This document shows, piece after piece, positions 1 to 5,883 of a DNA stretch of 7,526 bases. Below the pieces are notes generated by a model. That model was not told where the DNA came from. It saw only the letters and a program-made list of their open reading frames with translations, and did no database searches. The DNA comes from Planctomycetota bacterium (GTDB lineage: Bacteria; Planctomycetota; PLA2; JAEUHO01). The stretch spans positions 1,267 to 8,792 of the forward strand of contig JAHEIK010000042.1 of assembly GCA_024639415.1 (NCBI GenBank). The letters are read 5' to 3'. The stretch's first letter is position 1, and each line of letters starts with the position of its first letter. Made by a program: the position numbers and the translations under genes.

Positions 1-215
1 CCCTCTACCCGGACGGCCTGTCAGGAGAGGTGTACTGGGGCGTCGGCATCGATACGGAGGACTGCGAGGACGTCTCAGCCTCGTGCAGTTCCCTGCCGAC
101 GACCAACGGCGCGGCCATGACCATCCGCTTCACCGGCTGGGTGCTCGGCCTCAACTCCGATGAGTGCGTATCCATCGACTACACCGTCACGGGGACTCTC
201 ACGGTCGTGAACTGA
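1..215 (+). CDS. C-terminal end of an unidentified protein (5' truncated)
   Basis: The frame is open from the left edge (first full codon at 3) to a TGA at 213-215, giving about 70 residues that belong to a gene beginning outside the window. A GTG at 30 and ATGs further in are probably internal codons, since the frame continues upstream of them without a stop. The piece has three cysteines (in DCEDVSASC and DEC), is acidic and Gly/Ser/Thr-rich, and ends in alternating hydrophobic residues (SIDYTVTGTLTVVN) that look like terminal beta strands. That composition would suit an exported beta-sandwich protein, but no motif identifies a family and any signal peptide lies outside the window. The base composition matches the neighbouring genes. 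It is separated from sbcD by 181 bases, so it is probably not part of that operon. Confidence 0.62.
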   Translation, partial: LYPDGLSGEVYWGVGIDTEDCEDVSASCSSLPTTNGAAMTIRFTGWVLGLNSDECVSIDYTVTGTLTVVN

Positions 216-334
216 CTCCTCCGGGCGGCGTCTGAACGGCACCGAAGCGCAATGCGGTCCCGCGGCCCGCGTGGGTGGGAGGTGTACACAGGGGTCCGGT
301 CGCGCGAACGGACGGCTGTAGCGGGAGACCTCAG

Positions 335-358
335 GGAGTTCGCGTGCGCACGAACTCC
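335..358. repeat. Inverted repeat, 8-bp stem, before sbcD
   Basis: GGAGTTCG at 335-342 is perfectly complementary to CGAACTCC at 351-358, with an 8-base spacer CGTGCGCA. It ends 38 bases before the sbcD ATG. It could be an operator, an RNA hairpin in the sbcD leader, or the stem of a U-tract-less terminator for the upstream gene. An 8-bp perfect arm is somewhat more than expected from GC content alone because it contains AGTT/AACT in its core. Its function is not shown by the sequence. Confidence 0.5.
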
Positions 359-369
359 GGGCGTCGGAC

Positions 370-389
370 CCGCGCCCTAGACTGCGCGG
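370..389. repeat. Inverted repeat, 6-bp stem, directly before sbcD start
   Basis: CCGCGC at 370-375 pairs with GCGCGG at 384-389 around an 8-base spacer (CCTAGACT), ending 7 bases before the sbcD ATG at 397. The spacer contains TAGACT (378-383), a 4/6 match to a -10 hexamer, without a recognisable -35. Either reading is weak. All-G/C six-base arms are frequent by chance in such DNA. Confidence 0.3.
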
Positions 390-396
390 TTCCCCG

Positions 397-1551
397 ATGC
401 GCTTCGTCCACACCTCCGACTGGCATCTTGGCAGGCTGTTCCACGGTCTGCACTTGACCGAGGATCAGGCGTTCGTCCTCGATCAACTGGTCGAGCTGCT
501 GGATGAGCGCCAGGCCGACGCGCTGCTCGTGGCCGGCGATCTGTACGACCGCGCGGTGCCGCCCCCCGACGCGGTGCGCTTGCTCGACGACGTGCTGGAG
601 CGGATCACGCTCGGCCTCGGCATCCCGGTGATCGCCATCGCCGGAAACCACGACAGCCCGGAGCGGATCGGGTTCGGCTCGCGGCTGTTCGCCGGCCAGG
701 GACTGCACGTCGTGGGGCCGGCGACGGCGGTGCCGCGCACCGTACGCCTCGCCGACGAGCACGGCCCCGTGCACTTCCATCCTCTGCCCTATGCCGATCC
801 CACGGAGGTACGAGTCGCCCTCGGCGCTGAGGACCTGCGCACGCACGACGACGCGCTGCGGGCCCTCATCAACCGCTGCGAGCGCGATGCCGACGACGGA
901 GCCCGGCACGTGGTCCTGGCGCACGCCTTCGTAGCGGGCGGGGAGCCGAGCGAGTCAGAGCGGACGCTCTCGGTCGGAGGCGCGGCCAACGTCGGGGCCG
1001 ATGCCTTCGCGGACTTCCACTACGCCGCGCTGGGGCATCTGCATGCCCCCCAGCGCGCTGGGGCAGAGCACATCCGCTACTGCGGCTCCCTGCTGAAGTA
1101 CTCCTTCAACGAGGCGACGCAGCGTAAGGGCGTACTCGTCGTGGACCTCGACGCCGAGGGCGCGTGCCACATCGAAGAGGTGGCGCTGCGGCCCAAGCAC
1201 GACGTGCGCATCATCGAAGGCACACTCGCGACGTTGCTGGAGAGACCGCCGGACGGCGCCGCGGCGGACGACTACCTCCTGGCCCGGCTGACCGACACAC
1301 AAGCCCTCTACGACCCGATGAGCAAGCTGCGCGCGGTCTATCCGAACCTCATGCAGATCGAGCGGATGGCACGCGCGACCCCGGCTGCGACGACAGGCTC
1401 CGCCGCCGGCCACCTCACCAAGAGCGACCACGATCTCTTCGACGCGTTCTTCCAGGAGGTGACGGGAGCCCCCCTCGAGACAGAGCAGGGCGAGGCGCTC
1501 GACGAGGTGCTGCACGACCTCGAGCTCCGCCGGCGGGAGGCCACGTCGTGA
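397..1551 (+). CDS. sbcD: SbcD, nuclease subunit of the SbcCD complex
   Basis: This is a 384-residue Mre11-type metallophosphoesterase that, with SbcC, degrades double-stranded DNA ends and opens DNA hairpins and cruciforms in the cytoplasm. The two-metal site is complete: D8 and H10 in SDWHLGR, D48 in GDLYDR, N84 and H85 in GNHDSP, H176 in VLAHAF, and H214 and H216 in GHLHAPQ. The sequence after about residue 340 (DLFDAFFQEVTGAPL) matches the usual SbcD C-terminal region that contacts SbcC. The length is near the family norm of about 380-400. The ATG at 397 gives the canonical N-terminus MRFVHTSDWHLG, so the start is well supported, yet no Shine-Dalgarno sequence is seen before it. The stop overlaps the sbcC start by four bases, which points to a two-gene operon with translational coupling. 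Family recognition is from motifs; the activity is known from E. coli and inferred here. Confidence 0.97.
   Translation: MRFVHTSDWHLGRLFHGLHLTEDQAFVLDQLVELLDERQADALLVAGDLYDRAVPPPDAVRLLDDVLERITLGLGIPVIAIAGNHDSPERIGFGSRLFAGQGLHVVGPATAVPRTVRLADEHGPVHFHPLPYADPTEVRVALGAEDLRTHDDALRALINRCERDADDGARHVVLAHAFVAGGEPSESERTLSVGGAANVGADAFADFHYAALGHLHAPQRAGAEHIRYCGSLLKYSFNEATQRKGVLVVDLDAEGACHIEEVALRPKHDVRIIEGTLATLLERPPDGAAADDYLLARLTDTQALYDPMSKLRAVYPNLMQIERMARATPAATTGSAAGHLTKSDHDLFDAFFQEVTGAPLETEQGEALDEVLHDLELRRREATS
1535..1540 (+). promoter_or_regulatory. Ribosome binding site for sbcC
   Basis: GGGAGG lies inside the end of sbcD, 7 bases before the GTG at 1548. Its good spacing, together with the GTGA overlap, decides the sbcC start. 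The same frame is open much further upstream (to about 1164) inside sbcD, and this site argues against using any of those earlier starts. Confidence 0.75.
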
Positions 1552-4500
1552 GGCCGATCCGACTGGTGATGCAAGCGTTCGGGCCCTACGCCGGCCGGGA
1601 GGAACTGGACTTCACCGCGCTGCCTGACGGCGCGTTGTTCCTCGTGCATGGCCCCACGGGCGCGGGCAAGACGACGGTCCTCGACGCCATCTGCTACGGG
1701 CTCTACGGCGAGACGTCGGGTGCAGAGCGCGGCGGCGGAGACATGCGAACGGACCTCGCCGACCCAGCGACGCTGACCGAAGTGATCTTCGACTTCGCCC
1801 TGGGGGAGCGCGTGCATCGCGTGCACCGCATCCCCGAGCAGGAGCGCCCGAAGAAGCGCGGCGATGGCCTCACGCGTCAAGCCCATGACGCGACGCTCTA
1901 CTTGCTCGACGAGGACGGCGAGGAGAGCGACGTGCTCGCCCGCGGCGTGGGCCCCGTGCACGCCGCGGTCGTAGAGCGGCTGCGCTTCAAGGAGCATCAG
2001 TTCCGCCAGGTCGTCGTGCTGCCGCAGGGTCGCTTCCGCAGCCTGCTCACAGGCGACAGCAAGGCACGCGAGGAGATCCTCGAGACCCTGTTCGGCACAG
2101 AGCACTACCGGCGCATCGAGCGCATGCTACGCGAGCGCGCCTCCTCACTCTTGAACGAGCTCAAGGCCTTGCGCGCGCGAGAGGACCAGGCGAGCGGCGA
2201 TGCCGCGCATGACCTGGGCATCCCGGCTGATGGACCGCGCGATCTCCCATCCCTGCGGGCGGCTTGGCAGCGTCTCGACGAGCGTGGAGCCAAGGCAAAG
2301 GACCTGAAGGAAGCGGCGCGCAAGGCTGCCGAGCGCACGAGCCTCGGGCTGCAAGCAGGACGTGCCGCCGCGGAGAAGTTCGAAGAACTCCAGCAGGCCG
2401 AGCTCGCCGTGGAGCAGCTGGCGGCTGCAGGTGCACAGGTGGCCGCGCAGACGCAGGAGCTCGAGACCGCGCGTAGGGCCGCGCCCTTGGAGCCGCTGGC
2501 ATCCGCTGCGCGCAAGGCCGGCCTGCACCTGCAGCGTGCCGCCACGCAGGTCGCCGAGCTCACCGCGACCGTACATGCAGCCGAGAAGTCGGCAACCCAA
2601 GCACGCGCAGCACTGGCGGACGCAGACAGCGAAGAGGCCAGAGCCCGGCGCGCCGCCGTGGCGAAGCGCGTCCATGAACTGGACGACATGGCGCCGCAGA
2701 TCGCAACGCTGACGGCGGCACGCAAGGCGCTCGCTGAGGCCACGACCGGGCACGAACGCCGTGCCGCCCGCCACCAGGACGCCCAGCGGGCCGTCGAGGT
2801 CGTGCGCGCCGAGCACGAGGCCGCGCAGGCGACCTTCCATGAGATCCGCGAGCAGGCTGCCGGCCTGGATGCTGCACGACACACGAGCAAGGAGGCGGCG
2901 CTGGTCGCGGAGCGCGCCGCGAGCCTCGCCCGCGCCGAGGCCGGCCTGCAGGACGCCACGGCGGCGAGCGCGCAGGCAACCGACACACATGCACGTGCCG
3001 AGCAGCACATGACCGCGGCTGACGAAGCGCTACGCGCTGCGATCCATCTGCGGGACGCGGCCCGCGCCCAACGCCTCGCCGCGACGCTGCGAGCCGGTGA
3101 GCCGTGTCCCGTCTGCGGCTCGACAGAGCATCCGTCGCCCGCTGCGGCGACGGAGGACGTGCCGACGGACGCCGACATCGAGCGCCGGGAGCAAGAGCGC
3201 ACGAAGGCGCAAGGCGCGCTGCGTGCTGCCGAGGCGCTGCGCGTGGAGATGGCGAAGGCCCTCGCCGCCGCCCAGGAGAAACGCGACGGGCTCTCTCGCA
3301 CGCTCGGAGAGCACGCGCCAACGCCTCCGGCAGCGCTCGCGAAGACGGCCCGGACGGCCGCGGAGCGACTTGCCGATCTGGAGCGTCGCTGCGCCACCGT
3401 CCCCGCACTCGAGCAACGCCTGGACGAGCTAGCGCGCCGCACGGCCGAGGCGGAAGCAGTCGCCAAGCAGTGTGAGGGCGACGTCGCGGCGGCGAAGCAG
3501 CTGCTGGAGACGTCTGCCGCCACGATCGCCGTGCGCGAGGAAGCCGTGCCGGAGGACCTGCGCGCACCGGGTGCTCTCGACACGGCGCTCGAGACGTCCC
3601 GCGCAGAGTCCCGGCAGCTCGAGGAGGCGTTGCTCGCGGCACGCAAGGCGAGCGATGCGGCGCGCGAAGCCCACGTCGAGGCACGGACTGCGCTGACCAG
3701 TGCACAGGAGCAGGAGCGCAAGCGGCGGGCAGAGAGCGAAGAGGCTGCCGGCGCCTTCCGGGGTGCGTGCGACAGTGCAGGCTTCGCGGATGCGGCGGCG
3801 TTCGCGGACGCCGTACGCACGCCGGAGGTCGTCGCGCAGCTTGACGCTGTCGTTCAGACGCATGCCCGGCAGACGGCGGACGCGGAGGGGCGCCGGGAGC
3901 GCGCTCGCACGGCCGTCACAGATCTGGAGTCGCCGGACCTTCCGCAACTGGAGCAGGCCAATGCGGATGCCGCCGAAGCGGCTCGCAAGCAGGCCGATGC
4001 GTACGCCCGCATCGACGCCGACGCGCGCCGCCTCGCCGCACGTCTCGACGACCTGGAAGGGATGGCGCAGCAGAGTGCCGAGCTCGATGGCACGTACGGA
4101 CTCATCGGGGGCCTGGCCGCGGCCGCACGCGGCGACAATCCGCAGCGGCTCAGCTTCCAACGCTTCGTCCTGGCGGCACTGCTCGACGAGGTCCTCGACG
4201 TTGCCTCGACGCGTCTCGTCGAGATGAGCAGCGGGCGCTACCGATTGGTGCGGCGCACCGTGCCCGCGGACCAGCGCCGCGCGTCCGGGCTCGAGCTCGA
4301 CGTGCACGACGACTGGAGCGGACGCACGCGACCGGCCGCCACGCTGTCGGGCGGCGAAGGCTTCCTCGCCGCGCTCGCACTCGCACTGGCCACGGCTGAT
4401 GTAGTCCAGAGACACGCCGGAGGCATCCGCCTCGACGCCGTGTTCATCGACGAGGGCTTCGGGAGTCTGGACGAAGAGGCGCTCGACCGTGCGATCGACG

Positions 4501-4637
4501 TCCTGATGGCGCTCGGACGCGACGGCCGCCTGGTCGGCGTCATCTCGCACGTCTCCGAGCTGAGGCGCCGCATCGACTGCCGGCTGGAGGTCACCGCGGG
4601 ACGGAGCGGGAGCCGCGCCCGGTTCGTGACGCCCTAG
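1548..4637 (+). CDS. sbcC: SbcC, SMC/Rad50-like ATPase subunit of SbcCD
   Basis: From the GTG at 1548 the product is 1029 residues, close to E. coli SbcC (about 1048). It is the ATPase and DNA-tethering partner of SbcD. The N-terminal lobe has the family opening MQAFGPYAGREELDF, a Walker A GPTGAGKTT at 35-43 (K41) and a Q-loop around Q160 (VVLPQGRF). Two long Ala/Glu/Arg-rich coiled-coil arms (roughly 175-515 and 530-845) flank the zinc hook CPVC (C520, C523; context GEPCPVCGSTEHP), almost exactly mid-protein. The C-terminal lobe has the conserved LSFQRFVLAALLDEV (from 868), signature LSGGEG (S934-G938), Walker B VFIDEGFGSLD (D968, E969, D-loop to D975) and H-loop histidine H1001 (VISHVSEL). 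All catalytic elements are intact. It overlaps sbcD as GTGA and ends 13 bases from the stop of the convergent gene. Confidence 0.98.
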   Translation: MRPIRLVMQAFGPYAGREELDFTALPDGALFLVHGPTGAGKTTVLDAICYGLYGETSGAERGGGDMRTDLADPATLTEVIFDFALGERVHRVHRIPEQERPKKRGDGLTRQAHDATLYLLDEDGEESDVLARGVGPVHAAVVERLRFKEHQFRQVVVLPQGRFRSLLTGDSKAREEILETLFGTEHYRRIERMLRERASSLLNELKALRAREDQASGDAAHDLGIPADGPRDLPSLRAAWQRLDERGAKAKDLKEAARKAAERTSLGLQAGRAAAEKFEELQQAELAVEQLAAAGAQVAAQTQELETARRAAPLEPLASAARKAGLHLQRAATQVAELTATVHAAEKSATQARAALADADSEEARARRAAVAKRVHELDDMAPQIATLTAARKALAEATTGHERRAARHQDAQRAVEVVRAEHEAAQATFHEIREQAAGLDAARHTSKEAALVAERAASLARAEAGLQDATAASAQATDTHARAEQHMTAADEALRAAIHLRDAARAQRLAATLRAGEPCPVCGSTEHPSPAAATEDVPTDADIERREQERTKAQGALRAAEALRVEMAKALAAAQEKRDGLSRTLGEHAPTPPAALAKTARTAAERLADLERRCATVPALEQRLDELARRTAEAEAVAKQCEGDVAAAKQLLETSAATIAVREEAVPEDLRAPGALDTALETSRAESRQLEEALLAARKASDAAREAHVEARTALTSAQEQERKRRAESEEAAGAFRGACDSAGFADAAAFADAVRTPEVVAQLDAVVQTHARQTADAEGRRERARTAVTDLESPDLPQLEQANADAAEAARKQADAYARIDADARRLAARLDDLEGMAQQSAELDGTYGLIGGLAAAARGDNPQRLSFQRFVLAALLDEVLDVASTRLVEMSSGRYRLVRRTVPADQRRASGLELDVHDDWSGRTRPAATLSGGEGFLAALALALATADVVQRHAGGIRLDAVFIDEGFGSLDEEALDRAIDVLMALGRDGRLVGVISHVSELRRRIDCRLEVTAGRSGSRARFVTP

Positions 4638-4646
4638 GGCGGCGTC
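4628..4646. terminator. Possible weak bidirectional stem-loop between convergent genes
   Basis: GACGCC (4628-4633) pairs with GGCGTC (4641-4646) around a 7-base spacer. The middle also contains the perfect palindrome GCCCTAGGGC (4631-4640), which spans the sbcC stop codon. It sits exactly where transcripts from sbcC and the convergent gene would end. There is no T-tract on either strand, and the stem is short and GC-only, so this is a tentative call. Confidence 0.25.
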
Positions 4647-4650
4647 GAGC

Positions 4651-5802
4651 TCACTTCTTCGTGCGACGCACGTAGATGCGGCCCACGCGATCGAGGCCGT
4701 CGAACCAGAAGCCGATGTCCCCGTAGTGCCACCACGCCGCGTTCACCTTGGCGTCTTTGGGCTGGCCGTAAGCCTTCAGCACCTCCCAGCGCGGAGAGCC
4801 GATGACGAGGCCCTGCTGCGTGCGGCCTGCAAAGCCGGAGCGGGTCTGTAGGGTGTTCAGCGAGCCGTCCTTGCGCCGGTTGGCCAGCAGGCCGGCCAGG
4901 AGCACCGTGTTCGAGTTGCCTGCCGCGAAGCTCTCCGTCTGCAGGATGCGCCCGGCACGCTTGAGGTAGTCCTCGAACCAGTCCTCGCCGTCGGCGGTAC
5001 CCGCGAGACCCACGCCCCGCACCAGCACGAGCGCCTTGCCCTTCGCGAGCGGCGCCGGCACGGTCCTGGCCGGATCCGTCGTGGCCGCAGGGACGCGGAT
5101 GCCCAACTCGGGAGCGAGGACCTCGTAGGTGCCCTGCTTGTCCAAGCGCACGGTCAGCGACCAGCGCAGCGACCGGCGGAAGCGCACCTTGTCGAACACG
5201 TCGCGATCCGGGCCGTACTTCGCGAGGTACTCGAAGAGCGTGGTCTTCTTCCACGGCCAGGCGTCCCCCGCGGCGTGCCCCGCGACGTCCGCGAAGCCGA
5301 TCTCGTACTCCTTGACGATCTCGCGCTGCGCGTAGTCCTTGATGCCGTAGCCCCCGTGGTGCTGATCGCCACGCTTCTGCTCACCGCCGAAGAGCTTGAA
5401 CGCCTCCACCTGGTAGCTGGTCTTCGTCTCGGGCTCGGAGTCCGGCGTCGCCCAGTTTCGCTCCGTGCGCTTGATGCGCTGCACGACCCAAGCACGGGGA
5501 CCGTAGGCGCGCTCGAGCTTCTTGTAGAAGACGTAGAACAGCACGCCATCCTGCATGCCATGGGCAACGACCGGATCGCCCTTGGGCGCCGCGAGGTCGA
5601 CACCGACCCGCTTGGCGCGCCGATACTCGTCCTTCTTGCGCAGTGCGTCCGGGTCTCCCCCACGGTTCAAGACGTCGCGCACACCCTCGGACAGCGGCAG
5701 CGGGCGCAGCACGAGAGGCACGGGCTCCGGACTCTTCGGCCCCGCGCGGGCTGCCGTCAAGGCAAGTACAGACACGAGGATGAGCACGGCGAGGTGACGC
5801 AT
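4651..5802 (-). CDS. Exported protein of unknown function with possible BamE/SmpA-like C-terminus
   Basis: This 383-residue protein opens with a typical signal peptide: MRH, a hydrophobic stretch (residues 4-18) and a likely signal peptidase I site after ARA at 18-20. There is no lipobox, and the whole protein has no cysteine. The mature part begins Pro-rich (21-36), followed by a basic, aromatic-rich region (about 55-220) with no motif I recognise. The last 50 residues (about 331-379) read GLVIGSPRWEVLKAYGQP, then AWWHYGDIGFWFDG and RVGRIYV. This 'G-x-S-x2-EV-x3-YG-x-P ... Y-x-G-x3-F-x2-DG-x2-V-x2-I' layout resembles small BamE/SmpA-like modules; the resemblance is from memory and not confirmed. 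The gene converges with sbcC and diverges from the VWA gene. No Shine-Dalgarno sequence is seen before the ATG (5802-5800); the mRNA there reads TATCCTCCCGGC. The long frame, signal peptide and non-repetitive composition make it a real gene; its function is unknown. Confidence 0.86.
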   Translation of the reverse strand: MRHLAVLILVSVLALTAARAGPKSPEPVPLVLRPLPLSEGVRDVLNRGGDPDALRKKDEYRRAKRVGVDLAAPKGDPVVAHGMQDGVLFYVFYKKLERAYGPRAWVVQRIKRTERNWATPDSEPETKTSYQVEAFKLFGGEQKRGDQHHGGYGIKDYAQREIVKEYEIGFADVAGHAAGDAWPWKKTTLFEYLAKYGPDRDVFDKVRFRRSLRWSLTVRLDKQGTYEVLAPELGIRVPAATTDPARTVPAPLAKGKALVLVRGVGLAGTADGEDWFEDYLKRAGRILQTESFAAGNSNTVLLAGLLANRRKDGSLNTLQTRSGFAGRTQQGLVIGSPRWEVLKAYGQPKDAKVNAAWWHYGDIGFWFDGLDRVGRIYVRRTKK

Positions 5803-5883
5803 GCCGGGAGGATACAGGACGCCTGTCGCGCACTACGGCCGCGAGATGTGCGATACTGGACGCTGCTCCCCGGAGATCTCCCC
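5803..5883. promoter_or_regulatory. Shared divergent intergenic control region
   Basis: These 81 bases separate two divergent genes for predicted exported proteins, so promoters for both must lie here or extend into the coding ends. On the + strand TGC-GATACT (5849-5857) resembles an extended -10 element and would give a leader of roughly 20 bases for the VWA gene. No good -35 is seen at the usual distance. No equivalent element is obvious on the - strand. Confidence 0.35.
5872..5876 (+). promoter_or_regulatory. Ribosome binding site for the VWA gene
   Basis: GGAGA is 7 bases before the ATG at 5884 and supports that start. It forms the left half of a perfect 10-base palindrome GGAGATCTCC (5872-5881). 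With no spacer this can only fold as a weak 3-bp hairpin, so control by sequestration is not implied. Confidence 0.6.

Larger units (their letters stand above)
216..396. other. Intergenic region upstream of sbcDC
   Basis: These 181 bases lie between the stop of the upstream gene and the sbcD start. No credible separate gene is seen; one short open frame here (275-457) runs into sbcD out of frame. The right half holds two inverted repeats, listed separately, and a partial match to 5'-GTCCG...CGGAC (294-298 with 309-313). No T-rich run follows any of these stems, so there is no classical rho-independent terminator for the upstream gene. No clear -35/-10 pair with good spacing is visible. Confidence 0.6.

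Noticed and set aside
275..457. A short + strand open frame crossing the sbcD start.
   Set aside because: It overlaps sbcD out of frame and has an Arg/Cys/Thr-rich product without recognisable features.
1164..1547. An N-terminal extension of the sbcC frame by 128 codons within sbcD.
   Set aside because: The extension is Arg/Ala/Pro-rich shadow sequence of sbcD; the GTG at 1548 has a well-placed GGGAGG and gives the conserved SbcC N-terminus.
3105..3116. The CPVC motif as a stand-alone zinc-finger or redox site.
   Set aside because: Its mid-protein position between two coiled-coil arms is the standard Rad50/SbcC zinc hook.
2105..3820. A 571-codon open frame on the - strand opposite sbcC, and several other long antisense frames (1338-2105, 2560-3705, 3429-4550).
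   Set aside because: Their products are strings of Ala/Arg/Ser/Cys with no motifs, and they lie wholly opposite the well-supported sbcC. High GC and the strong codon bias of sbcC make stop codons rare on the other strand.
397..4637. Reading sbcDC as part of a phage-defence or other novel system.
   Set aside because: Both proteins have the canonical lengths and motifs of housekeeping SbcCD, and no defence-type gene, recombinase or mobile element is adjacent.
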